Assembly (NCBI RefSeq): GCF_000612585.1
Contig: NZ_JFCA01000037.1
Location: 1 to 64,000, forward strand
Reading direction: 5' to 3'
From: Pseudomonas sp. CHM02
GTDB lineage: Bacteria > Pseudomonadota > Gammaproteobacteria > Pseudomonadales > Pseudomonadaceae
DNA: 64,000 nucleotides
In this document: positions 35,691 to 43,582 of the stretch, piece by piece
Layout of the letters: each line of letters begins with the position of its first letter
Numbering within the stretch: position 1 is the stretch's first letter
Made by a program: the position numbers and the translations under genes
The notes under the pieces: model-generated
Told to the model about the DNA's origin: nothing
What the model saw: only the letters and a program-made list of their open reading frames with translations
Databases searched by the model: none

Positions 35691-37679
35691 ATGACGTCCG
35701 CACTGTTTATTCCGGAACTGGGCCAGTTGGCGATGATCCTCGCGCTGTGCTTTGCCATCGTCCAGGCCGTGGTGCCGTTGCTCGGCGCGTGGCGCGGCGA
35801 CCGCCTGTGGATGAGCCTGGCGCAGCCGGCTGCCTGGGGCCAGTTTGCGTTTCTGCTGTTCGCGTTCGGTTGCCTGACCTACGCCTTCATGACCGACGAC
35901 TTTTCCGTCGCCTACGTGGCCAATAACTCCAACAGCGCGCTGCCTTGGTACTACAAGTTCAGTGCCGTGTGGGGCGCCCACGAAGGTTCGCTGCTGCTGT
36001 GGGCCTTGATCCTCGGCGGCTGGACCTTCGCCGTGTCGGTGTTCTCGCGCCAACTGCCACAGGTGATGCTGGCTCGGGTGCTGGCGGTGATGGGCATGAT
36101 CAGCATCGGCTTCCTGCTGTTTCTGATCATGACCTCCAACCCGTTCAGCCGCATCCTGCCGCAGATCCCGGTGGACGGGCACGACCTCAACCCGCTGTTG
36201 CAAGACATCGGCCTGATCGTGCATCCGCCGATGCTCTACATGGGTTACGTGGGTTTCTCGGTGGCCTTCGCCTTCGCCATCGCCGCCTTGCTCGGCGGGC
36301 GCCTCGATGCCGCCTGGGCGCGCTGGTCGCGGCCATGGACCATCGTCGCCTGGGCCTTCCTCGGCATTGGCATCACGTTGGGTTCGTGGTGGGCCTATTA
36401 CGAACTCGGCTGGGGCGGCTGGTGGTTCTGGGACCCGGTGGAAAACGCCTCCTTCATGCCCTGGCTGGTCGGCACTGCGCTGATCCACTCCCTGGCCGTC
36501 ACCGAAAAACGCGGCGTGTTCAAAAGCTGGACCGTGTTGCTGGCCATCGCGGCGTTTTCCCTCAGCCTGCTCGGCACCTTCCTCGTGCGTTCGGGCGTGC
36601 TGACGTCGGTGCATGCGTTCGCGTCCGACCCCGAGCGCGGCGTGTTCATCCTGATCTTCCTGCTGTTTGTGGTCGGCGGTTCCCTGACGTTGTTTGCGTT
36701 GCGCGCGCCGGTGGTCAAGAGCCAGGTCGGCTTCAACCTGTGGTCGCGGGAAACCCTGCTGCTGGGCAATAACCTGGTGCTGGTGGTGGCCGCGTCGATG
36801 ATCCTGCTCGGCACCCTGTACCCGCTGGTGCTGGACGCCTTGAGCGGTGCCAAGCTGTCCGTGGGCCCGCCGTACTTCAACGCGTTGTTTATCCCGTTGA
36901 TGGGCCTGTTGATGGTGGTGATGGCGGTCGGCGTGCTGGTGCGCTGGAAAGACACGCCGGTCAAATGGCTGGCCGGCATGCTGATGCCGGTGCTGCTGGG
37001 CAGCGTGGCGTTGGCGGTGATCGCCGGGTTTGCCTACGGCGACTTCAACTGGGCGGTGCTCGCCACCTTCCTGCTCGCCGCCTGGGTATTGTTGGCTGGC
37101 GTGCGCGACCTCTTCGACAAGACCCGTCACAAAGGCTTGATCAAAGGCTTGCCGACCCTGACCCGCAGTTACTGGGGCATGCAGATCGCCCACATTGGCA
37201 TCGCCGTGTGTGCCCTCGGCGTGGTGCTCTCCAGCCAGAACAGCGCCGAGCGCGACCTGCGCCTGGCACCGGGCGAGTCCATGGACCTGGCCGGTTACCA
37301 CTTCATCTTCGAAGGCGCCAAGCACTTCGAAGGGCCGAACTTCACGTCAGACAAAGGCACGGTGCGTGTCGTGCGCAATGGCAAGGAAATCGCCGTGCTG
37401 CACCCGGAAAAACGCCTGTACACCGTGCAGAGCTCGATGATGACCGAGGCCGGCATCGACGCCGGTTTCACCCGCGACCTGTATGTGGCGCTGGGTGAAC
37501 CCTTGGGCGAGGGCGCCTGGGCGGTGCGGGTGCACGTGAAACCGTTTGTGCGCTGGATCTGGTTCGGCGGCTTGCTCACCGGTTTCGGTGGTTTGCTCGC
37601 GGCGCTGGACCGGCGTTATCGGGTCAAGGTCAAGAGCCGGGTGCGTGAGGCCCTCGGTCTGCAAGGAGCGGCGGCATGA
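35691..37679 (+). CDS. ccmF: Heme lyase component CcmF
   Basis: 662 aa, about 15 membrane segments. The WWD domain is ELGWGGWWFWDPVENASFMPW, followed by LIHSLAVTEKRG and LVRSGVLTSVHAFASDP. It joins heme to apocytochrome c with CcmH/I. A strong AGGAGG site serves either the GTG at 35688 or the ATG at 35691; spacing favours the ATG. Confidence 0.95.
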   Translation: MTSALFIPELGQLAMILALCFAIVQAVVPLLGAWRGDRLWMSLAQPAAWGQFAFLLFAFGCLTYAFMTDDFSVAYVANNSNSALPWYYKFSAVWGAHEGSLLLWALILGGWTFAVSVFSRQLPQVMLARVLAVMGMISIGFLLFLIMTSNPFSRILPQIPVDGHDLNPLLQDIGLIVHPPMLYMGYVGFSVAFAFAIAALLGGRLDAAWARWSRPWTIVAWAFLGIGITLGSWWAYYELGWGGWWFWDPVENASFMPWLVGTALIHSLAVTEKRGVFKSWTVLLAIAAFSLSLLGTFLVRSGVLTSVHAFASDPERGVFILIFLLFVVGGSLTLFALRAPVVKSQVGFNLWSRETLLLGNNLVLVVAASMILLGTLYPLVLDALSGAKLSVGPPYFNALFIPLMGLLMVVMAVGVLVRWKDTPVKWLAGMLMPVLLGSVALAVIAGFAYGDFNWAVLATFLLAAWVLLAGVRDLFDKTRHKGLIKGLPTLTRSYWGMQIAHIGIAVCALGVVLSSQNSAERDLRLAPGESMDLAGYHFIFEGAKHFEGPNFTSDKGTVRVVRNGKEIAVLHPEKRLYTVQSSMMTEAGIDAGFTRDLYVALGEPLGEGAWAVRVHVKPFVRWIWFGGLLTGFGGLLAALDRRYRVKVKSRVREALGLQGAAA

Positions 37680-38212
37680 AGCGTTGGTTGATGGTGGTAC
37701 CGCTGGCACTGTTTCTGGTGGTGGCGGTGTTCCTGTATCGAGGTCTTTATCTGGACCCGGCCGAGTTGCCCTCGGCGATGATCGGCAAACCGTTCCCGGC
37801 GTTTTCGCTGCCGACCGTGCAGGGCGACAAGACCCTGACCCAGGCCGACCTGCTGGGTAAACCGGCCCTGGTCAACGTGTGGGGCACCTGGTGCATCTCC
37901 TGCCGCGTCGAACACCCGGTGCTGAACAAGCTGGCCGAGAAGGGCGTGGTGATCTACGGCATCAACTACAAGGACGACAATGCCGCGGCCTTGAAGTGGC
38001 TGGTGGAATTCCACAACCCGTACCAGCTGGATATCCGCGATGAAGACGGCAACCTCGGCCTGAACCTCGGCGTGTATGGCGCCCCGGAAACCTTCTTCAT
38101 CGATGCCAAGGGTGTGATCCGCGACAAGTATGTCGGCGTGATCGACGAGGTGGTCTGGCGCGAGCAACTGGCTGCCAAGTACCAGGCCCTGGTCGATGAG
38201 GCCAAGCCATGA
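37676..38212 (+). CDS. ccmG: Thiol:disulfide interchange protein CcmG/DsbE
   Basis: 178 aa. Membrane anchor (about residues 5-22), then a thioredoxin fold with WGTWCISCRVEHP and the cis-Pro region YGAPETFFID typical of DsbE. It keeps apocytochrome c cysteines reduced in the periplasm. Overlaps ccmF and ccmH by four bases each. Confidence 0.95.
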   Translation: MKRWLMVVPLALFLVVAVFLYRGLYLDPAELPSAMIGKPFPAFSLPTVQGDKTLTQADLLGKPALVNVWGTWCISCRVEHPVLNKLAEKGVVIYGINYKDDNAAALKWLVEFHNPYQLDIRDEDGNLGLNLGVYGAPETFFIDAKGVIRDKYVGVIDEVVWREQLAAKYQALVDEAKP

Positions 38213-38682
38213 AGCGTCTGTTAGCCGCTGCTGTTTTAGCGTTGGGCCTGGCAAGCGTGGCCCACGCCGCCATCGACACCTACGAATTCGCCAAGGACGG
38301 TGACCGCGAACGTTTCCGCGAGCTGACCAAGGAACTGCGCTGCCCCAAGTGCCAGAACCAGGACATCGCCGACTCCAACGCGCCCATCGCCGCCGACCTG
38401 CGCAAAGAGATTTTCCGCATGCTGGGGGAGGGCAAGGACAACCAGCAGATCATCGACTTCATGGTCGACCGCTATGGTGATTTCGTGCGCTACAAACCGG
38501 CCCTCACCGGCAAGACCGCGCTGCTGTGGTTCGGCCCCGCCGGGCTGTTGCTGGCGGGCGTAGTGGTGCTGGCCGTGATCGTGCGCCGTCGCCGTGCCGC
38601 GCCGACCGATGGTTCCGACGCGCTGTCCCTGGATGAGCGTAAACGCCTCGACCAATTGCTGGACACCAAGACTGATGATTGA
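38209..38682 (+). CDS. ccmH: Cytochrome c maturation protein CcmH (CcmL)
   Basis: 157 aa. Signal peptide ending AHAA, the redox motif LRCPKCQNQDIADSNAPIAADLR, and a C-terminal membrane segment (LLWFGPAGLLLAGVVVLAVIV). It reduces apocytochrome and forms the heme ligase with CcmF. This is the short CcmH; the TPR part is the separate next gene. Confidence 0.95.
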   Translation: MKRLLAAAVLALGLASVAHAAIDTYEFAKDGDRERFRELTKELRCPKCQNQDIADSNAPIAADLRKEIFRMLGEGKDNQQIIDFMVDRYGDFVRYKPALTGKTALLWFGPAGLLLAGVVVLAVIVRRRRAAPTDGSDALSLDERKRLDQLLDTKTDD

Positions 38683-39862
38683 TTTCTGGCTCGCAGCCGG
38701 CTTGCTGCTTCTGATTGCCCTGAGTTTCCTGTTGATCCCTGTCCTGCGCGGCCGCCGCGCCCAGCGTGAAGAGGACCGCACCGCACTGAACGTGGCGCTC
38801 TATCAAGAACGTGTCGCCGAGCTGCAAGTGCAGCAGGACGAAGGCGTGCTCAACGCCGCACAACTCGACACCGGCCGCGCCGAAGCCGCCCGCGAATTGC
38901 TGGCCGACACCGAAGGCGTGGAAAAACCCCGCGAGTCGCGCCTGGGCAAGCCACTGCCATTTCTGGCGGCATTCCTGGTGCCTGTCCTCGGCGTTGCGCT
39001 GTACCTGCACTATGGGGCGAGCGACAAGGTCGAACTGACCCGCGAATTCTCCCAGCCACCGGTCTCCATGGAAGACATGACCCACCGCCTGGAACGTGCC
39101 GCCGCTGCCCAGCCGGACTCGGCGGAGGGCCTGTATTTCCTTGGTCGCGCCTACATGGCCCAGGATCGCTCCGCCGAGGCCGCCAAGGTGTTCGAACGCA
39201 CCGTGGCCCTGGCCGGGCGCCAGCCGGAACTGCTCGGCCAGTGGGCCCAGGCGCAGTACTTTGCCGACAACAAACAGTGGTCGCCCCAGGTCCAGGCGCT
39301 GACGGACGAGGCATTGAAGCTCGATCCGAAGGAAGTCACCAGCCTTGGCCTGCTCGGTATCGCCGCCTTTGAAGGCCAGCGTTATCAGGAGGCGATCGAC
39401 TACTGGAGCCGACTGCTGGCGCAACTGCCAGCGGAAGACAACTCCCGTGCGGCGCTGCAAGGTGGCATTGATCGAGCTGCCGAGAAGCTCAAAGAGAGTG
39501 GCGGCACCGTTGCTCCTCAAAAAGCCGCGATGAACGTTCGCGTGGATCTGAGCGCCGACGTGAAGGCCAAAGCCCTGCCTACTGACAGCGTATTCATCTT
39601 TGCCCGTGCCGTGAGCGGCCCGCCGGCACCGTTGGCGGCCAAACGCGTGACCGTCGCCGAACTGCCGATCACCGTCGAACTGGGCGATGCCGACGCGATG
39701 ATGCCGCAGTTGAAACTGTCGAACTTCCCCGAAGTCCAACTGGTTGCGCGCATATCCCGGGCAGGTGTTCCGACAGCTGGCGAGTGGATCGGCCGCAGCC
39801 AACCCTTGGCCAGCACCACCACTGCCTTGCAGCAGCTGACCATCGACAGTCCGGACAAATAA
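38675..39862 (+). CDS. ccmI: Cytochrome c maturation TPR protein CcmI
   Basis: 395 aa. Two N-terminal membrane segments (about 3-23 and 88-106), with a leucine-rich cytoplasmic loop between, then periplasmic TPR repeats (EGLYFLGRAYMAQDRSAEAAKVFERTVAL and SLGLLGIAAFEGQRYQEAIDYWSRLL) and a C-terminal beta domain. It holds apocytochrome c for ligation. The ATG at 38675 overlaps ccmH by eight bases. Confidence 0.92.
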   Translation: MIDFWLAAGLLLLIALSFLLIPVLRGRRAQREEDRTALNVALYQERVAELQVQQDEGVLNAAQLDTGRAEAARELLADTEGVEKPRESRLGKPLPFLAAFLVPVLGVALYLHYGASDKVELTREFSQPPVSMEDMTHRLERAAAAQPDSAEGLYFLGRAYMAQDRSAEAAKVFERTVALAGRQPELLGQWAQAQYFADNKQWSPQVQALTDEALKLDPKEVTSLGLLGIAAFEGQRYQEAIDYWSRLLAQLPAEDNSRAALQGGIDRAAEKLKESGGTVAPQKAAMNVRVDLSADVKAKALPTDSVFIFARAVSGPPAPLAAKRVTVAELPITVELGDADAMMPQLKLSNFPEVQLVARISRAGVPTAGEWIGRSQPLASTTTALQQLTIDSPDK

Positions 39863-39878
39863 TTTCGAGGAAACGCCT

Positions 39879-40274
39879 ATGACCGCATTTGCACGCATCA
39901 CCTTGCTCAGCCTGGTATTGGGGCTGAGCGCTTGTGCGGTCCACCGCCCACCTCCGGCACCCACCGGCCCGACCATCCCACCCTCGGGCCCGTCGACCCA
40001 GCCGGGCACCAAACCGTCCGGCCCGGTAACCCCGGCGCCGAAACCCGTGCCCACCAAATCCGCGACCTTTGCCCCACCACCGGGCGCCGTGAGCCACTGG
40101 GACGGCAAGATGCAGGTGTATGTGCTGGACGAGCAGCCCGACACCTTCTATCGCCAGCGTACGTATTACCGCTGGAGCAACGGCTGGAGCCGCTCCATCA
40201 GCCCGAACGGCCCATGGGAAGAGACCGACGTGCAGGGCGTACCGCCGGGGTTGAGCAAACAGTACGCGCAATGA
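39879..40274 (+). CDS. Proline-rich lipoprotein of unknown function
   Basis: 131 aa. Signal peptide with lipobox LGLSAC (Cys about 19), a Pro/Gly/Thr linker (about 23-68, PPAPTGPTIPPSGPSTQPGT and on), then a compact domain HWDGKMQVYVLDEQPDTFYRQRTYYRWSNGWSRSISPNGPW. The Tyr/Trp pattern suggests a small beta fold. It is 16 bp after ccmI and before a terminator, so it is probably the last gene of the ccm transcript, but no ccm function is known to me. Confidence 0.82.
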   Translation: MTAFARITLLSLVLGLSACAVHRPPPAPTGPTIPPSGPSTQPGTKPSGPVTPAPKPVPTKSATFAPPPGAVSHWDGKMQVYVLDEQPDTFYRQRTYYRWSNGWSRSISPNGPWEETDVQGVPPGLSKQYAQ

Positions 40275-40275
40275 C

Positions 40276-40302
40276 AAAAGGCGACCTTCGGGTCGCCTTT
40301 TT
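40276..40302 (+). terminator. Rho-independent terminator of the ccm operon
   Basis: AAAAGGCGACC, loop TTCG, GGTCGCCTTTTT: an 11-bp stem and a U tract one base after the lipoprotein stop codon. Confidence 0.93.
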
Positions 40303-40367
40303 CATGCCTGTGAATCGCGTTCTCCAATCCAATGAAGATCAACTGTGGGAGCGCTGCTCAGTGTGAG

Positions 40368-41564
40368 TCAGTTAGCCATATCCCACTGATCTCCCGGCAT
40401 GATTCGTTTCATAAACTCATCGAAAAGAGGGACTGTAAATGCCGTGTCCCCATGATTCGGGCTCCAGATCATGCCTTTCGCAATCAGGCTATTGCGGATG
40501 GGCCCCAGTGCCTGGACCCGGCGACCCAGTCGATCAGCAATATCACCGGATCGGTGCGGCCCGGGTCCGAGTTCCGCCATGGCTCGTAGGTACTTCTTCT
40601 CCGTTGGAGTGAGACGATCAAAGCGTACCCGAAAGAAGCTCTCATCGAGCGCTGCTACGGCTTCGCCGGAGGCAAGTTCTACGTCGGTGATCGTGATAGG
40701 GCTTTCCCCCGCGACATCCCATGCGTGATTGCCCCACTCTTGGAGGAAATAAGGATAACCTCGTGTTCTGCGGACGATGATTTCAACGGCTTCGGGATCG
40801 TACGCAACGCCTTCGTCTTCAGCGGGTTTGACGATGGCGAGTGTTGCCTCTGCCTCAGATAGAGGCCCAATTTCCGGATAGTCGAACAGCCTTTCTGCAT
40901 ATGATTTCGCGTTGCCTGCTCGACCCCGTAACTGAGGAAGACCGGCCCCCACCACGGTGACAGGCAGGCGTGACTGGGCGCAGCGGTGCAATGCAGAGAT
41001 GAGTGCAGAGAATTGCGACTCTTCGACGTATTGCATTTCGTCTATAAAAATCACCAGCGCGGAGCCAACTGATTTGGCTGCCAGGCCTGCTTGCTCAAGC
41101 AGAGCTGAAAGATCTGCCTCCAGATCGCCGTTATCCGCTAGGCCCGCCTCAGGTTCCAGGTCCAGTCCCACCTCAATATCCGCATAGATGACTTTCAGTG
41201 AGCCTGCAAAGCCTGCCAGCGCGCGCAAACCACGGCGGGCCAAATCCTTTGCCGCGTCCAGACGGCTCAGCCGGAGGAGGGCCAGACGCAACTGCGGGGC
41301 GAGTAAAGCCGGAAGAGATCGATTCTCAGGGGCTTCAATACGTATGGTATGTACACCTTCACCTTCTGCATCCAGACGCATCTGATCCAGCAATACGGTT
41401 TTTCCAACCCCTCGGAGCCCGACCATCAACACGCTTTTTGCCGGACGGCCTGTTCGCAAGCGGGCTATACCTATCCGCACACGTTCTCGTAGCTCACCTC
41501 TTCCGGCAAGCTCGGGCGGTGGTGTGCCAGCTCCGGGGGAGTAGGGATTCGTAATAGGGTTCAT
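40368..41564 (-). CDS. Orphan AAA ATPase (Orc1/Cdc6-like NTPase)
   Basis: 398 aa. Walker A GLRGVGKT (49-56), Walker B FIDE (173-176), sensor LPVTVVGAGLPQL, then a lid and a C-terminal winged-helix-like region (DRLTPTEKKYLRAMAELGPGPHRSGDIADRLGRRVQALGPIRNSLIAKGMI). This resembles the AAA_16 / archaeal Orc-type ATPases found alone in accessory DNA. The local sequence is AT-richer than the neighbouring ccm and phn operons. Its role (defence, DNA transposition partner or other) cannot be read from sequence; no partner gene is adjacent. Confidence 0.8.
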   Translation of the reverse strand: MNPITNPYSPGAGTPPPELAGRGELRERVRIGIARLRTGRPAKSVLMVGLRGVGKTVLLDQMRLDAEGEGVHTIRIEAPENRSLPALLAPQLRLALLRLSRLDAAKDLARRGLRALAGFAGSLKVIYADIEVGLDLEPEAGLADNGDLEADLSALLEQAGLAAKSVGSALVIFIDEMQYVEESQFSALISALHRCAQSRLPVTVVGAGLPQLRGRAGNAKSYAERLFDYPEIGPLSEAEATLAIVKPAEDEGVAYDPEAVEIIVRRTRGYPYFLQEWGNHAWDVAGESPITITDVELASGEAVAALDESFFRVRFDRLTPTEKKYLRAMAELGPGPHRSGDIADRLGRRVQALGPIRNSLIAKGMIWSPNHGDTAFTVPLFDEFMKRIMPGDQWDMAN

Positions 41565-41637
41565 GGATATACCGAAGTTATCAATGTTATGCGATTTTCA
41601 TAAACTAGCTAAACTCCCTACATATCTCAAGCTTTAG

Positions 41638-41781
41638 CCTACGTCGCGCATAGATATTGAGCGCTTCAAACAGATTGAAGCAGAGGCTGTCTCCGCTGCC
41701 ATCAAAACCTTGCATCAAACCTTAACCAAACATTTTTCTGTCCAGAATGCGCCGGTCATGCTGATCGCGCCCAGGCTCTAA
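41638..41781 (+). pseudogene. Possible 3' remnant of a coding sequence
   Basis: One plus-strand frame stays open for 47 codons to the TAA at 41779: PTSRIDIERFKQIEAEAVSAA and on to TLTKHFSVQNAPVMLIAPRL. It reads like a real protein C-terminus (amphipathic helix, then a hydrophobic end), but has no ATG/GTG/TTG at its beginning and is closed by a TAG at 41635. I read it as a leftover of a deleted gene. It could also be chance. Confidence 0.3.
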
Positions 41782-41809
41782 GTGGGAGCGATCAACGAAA
41801 TGCATCAGT

Positions 41810-42085
41810 TCACGGGCATTCCCGCTCCAGCGCCGTATCCACCAACAACTGTGCAATCTCAATCATCTGCACCACCGCCAACACCTGCTTGCGGCCCGAG
41901 CCATCCAGATGCTCGGCACAGTCATAGGCGCACACAGTCGCCGATTCCAGCATCTCGCTGGCATTGTTCAAGGCAGCTTCGGTGCTTAGGCCGGGGCGGA
42001 TGGTGAAGATGAGATTGGGTGGGGTTTGAGGCGTGTCATCCGAGGTGGATGGCGGGGTTTGGAGTAACTTTTTTAATGCAGTCAA
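41810..42085 (-). CDS. DUF6124/DUF3077 family protein
   Basis: 91 aa. FTIRPGLSTEAALNNASEMLESATVCAYDCAEHLDGSGRKQVLAVVQMIEIAQLLVDTALE matches the small helical DUF3077/DUF6124 family that is scattered through Pseudomonas genomes in many copies. It is soluble and of unknown function, usually a single gene in variable regions, as here. Confidence 0.85.
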   Translation of the reverse strand: MTALKKLLQTPPSTSDDTPQTPPNLIFTIRPGLSTEAALNNASEMLESATVCAYDCAEHLDGSGRKQVLAVVQMIEIAQLLVDTALERECP

Positions 42086-42186
42086 TCTCCATTCAGTTGG
42101 AGCTCACACCATCCGCGACCAAGCAGAAGGGTGGCGAGCTGTACGCAGGTTGGTCGACCAGGGAATGGAAACCCGGCAGGGCCTAA
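42076..42186 (+). CDS. Possible 36-aa peptide divergent from the DUF6124 gene
   Basis: ATG at 42076 gives MQSISIQLELTPSATKQKGG then ELYAGWSTREWKPGRA. It overlaps the DUF6124 start by ten bases on the opposite strand. The stretch includes the palindrome TGGTCGACCA (42151-42160). No clear ribosome site is present and coding is doubtful; the sequence may matter as a DNA or RNA element instead. Confidence 0.25.
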   Translation: MQSISIQLELTPSATKQKGGELYAGWSTREWKPGRA

Positions 42187-42363
42187 GCCCTCCCACGCAC
42201 AGCTCCCCATGACGCGAGCATGATAATGCCGCTTGCGCGGCACTGTGCGCCATTCTAATCCAGGCGACCAAGCCTGATCGCTTATGAGCAGCGACTGCGA
42301 GAGGCTAGCGATGCGTTATAGCGACGGCAACCGACAGAGAAGGTCGGAAAAATCGCAAATTTT

Positions 42364-42495
42364 GTGGTGAGCAGGCTTGCCCCGCGCTGGGCTGCGAAGC
42401 GGCCCTGAAACCTGGCGACGTGTTGTGCCTGAATGAACACGGTGGCCTTATTGGGGCTGCTGCGCAGCCCAGCGCGGGGCAAGCCCGCTCACCAC
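42364..42495. repeat. REP inverted pair with 32-bp arms
   Basis: The left arm (42364-42395) begins GTGGTGAGCAGGCTTGCCCC and the right arm (42464-42495) is its inverted copy with one mismatch. The 68 bases between them carry no gene. This is a third REP family of the window. Confidence 0.85.
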
Positions 42496-42547
42496 AGCAA
42501 GCCCGCTCACCACAGTAAGCCTGCTCACCACAGCAAGCCCGTCCACC
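42481..42547. repeat. 18-bp tandem repeat, about 3.7 copies
   Basis: The unit AAGCCCGCTCACCACAGC is repeated at 42481, 42499 and 42517 with one or two changes, and a partial copy starts at 42535. The first copy is the outer end of the REP right arm, so the array looks like an expansion of the REP tail. Confidence 0.9.
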
Positions 42548-42583
42548 CCTTAGCTGGAGTGTGCTTTCAGATCCACTTCCAAC

Positions 42584-42601
42584 CTTTCACAAAACCTTCA
42601 T
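42584..42601 (+). promoter_or_regulatory. Possible PhoB box upstream of the phn operon
   Basis: CTTTCACAAAACCTTCAT is two 7-bp half-sites with a 4-bp AAAA spacer, compared with CTGTCAT-N4-CTGTCAT; four of fourteen half-site bases differ. The nearest -10-like TAATAG (42631-42636) is 29 bp downstream, more than the usual distance. C-P lyase operons are normally PhoB-dependent. Confidence 0.4.
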
Positions 42602-42716
42602 CCAACCGACCCCCTCCAGTCATGTGCAAGTAATAGCGCTGACACCTCCCGCGCCTACTGTCGTTTGAACTCAACCGCAGCCATCCCCTGGCTGTTCAAA
42701 CAAGACAGAGAAGCCC

Positions 42717-43550
42717 ATGACTCACGCTATCCATGTCGATCACTTGAACAAGACCTTTGCGAAGAAGTCCGCATTGGTTGACCTCGAACTCACCATTGCC
42801 TCGGGTGAGATGGTCGCGCTGATTGGCGCTTCCGGTTCCGGCAAATCCACGTTGTTGCGTCACCTGGCGGGCCTGGCCTGTTGCGACAAGAGCAATGGCG
42901 GCAGCGTCAAGGTGTTGGGCCGGGAAGTGCAGGCCAGTGGGCGCTTGAATGGCAAGGTGCGGCGGTTGCGCGCGGACATCGGCTACATCTTCCAGCAGTT
43001 CAACCTGGTCAATCGCCTGAGCGTGCTCGACAACGTGCTGCTCGGTTGCCTGGGCCGCATGCCGCGCTGGCGCGGCAACCTGGGGTTGTTCAATGCCGAA
43101 GAGAAGGCGTTTGCCCTGGAGTCCCTGGCGCGCGTGGGCCTGGCCGATCTGGCCGCGCAACGTGCTTCGACCTTGTCCGGCGGCCAGCAGCAACGCGTGG
43201 CGATTGCCCGTGCATTGACCCAGCGCGCCGAGGTGATCCTCGCCGACGAACCCATCGCCTCCCTCGACCCGGAGTCGGCGCGCAAGGTCATGGAGATCCT
43301 CGCCGACATCAACCGCCGCGACGGCAAGACCGTGGTGGTGACCCTGCATCAAGTCGATTACGCCATGCGTTATTGCCCCCGCGCCGTGGCGCTCAAGGGC
43401 GGGCGGATTCATTTCGACGGGCAGGGCAGCGCGATGAGCAGCCAGTTCCTCAATGATTTGTACGGTGCCGACGTCGACACCAGCCTGATGTTTTCCGACC
43501 AGACCCGCCGCACCGAGGTTACCCCTCGGCTGGCCCTGGCGCGCGCTTGA
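42717..43550 (+). CDS. phnC: Phosphonate ABC transporter ATP-binding protein PhnC
   Basis: 277 aa. Walker A GASGSGKST (about residues 38-46), a Q-loop in IFQQFNLVNRLSV, signature LSGGQQQRVAIARAL, Walker B VILADEPIASLDP and switch His in VVTLHQVDYA. It energises phosphonate and phosphite uptake with PhnD and PhnE. It is the first gene of the C-P lyase operon. Confidence 0.95.
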   Translation: MTHAIHVDHLNKTFAKKSALVDLELTIASGEMVALIGASGSGKSTLLRHLAGLACCDKSNGGSVKVLGREVQASGRLNGKVRRLRADIGYIFQQFNLVNRLSVLDNVLLGCLGRMPRWRGNLGLFNAEEKAFALESLARVGLADLAAQRASTLSGGQQQRVAIARALTQRAEVILADEPIASLDPESARKVMEILADINRRDGKTVVVTLHQVDYAMRYCPRAVALKGGRIHFDGQGSAMSSQFLNDLYGADVDTSLMFSDQTRRTEVTPRLALARA

Positions 43551-43582
43551 AACCCTACTCACGACCCACAGGAATCCCGTCC

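Larger units (their letters stand above)
42187..42716. other. Intergenic region before phnC with REP pair, tandem repeats and possible Pho box
   Basis: 530 bp. It contains the long inverted REP pair (42364-42495), its tandem-repeat extension (42481-42547), a Pho-box-like direct repeat (42584-42601) and the phnC leader. I see no gene. Confidence 0.6.

Noticed and set aside
35187..37325. A 712-codon His/Gln-rich frame antisense to ccmE-ccmF
   Set aside because: Composition (His, Gln, Arg runs) is the reverse complement of a membrane protein with Trp/Leu-rich codons; no real protein signature.
42481..42547. Candidate short CRISPR array
   Set aside because: The 18-bp units are directly adjacent with no unique spacers, and no cas gene is near; it is a simple tandem repeat growing from a REP end.
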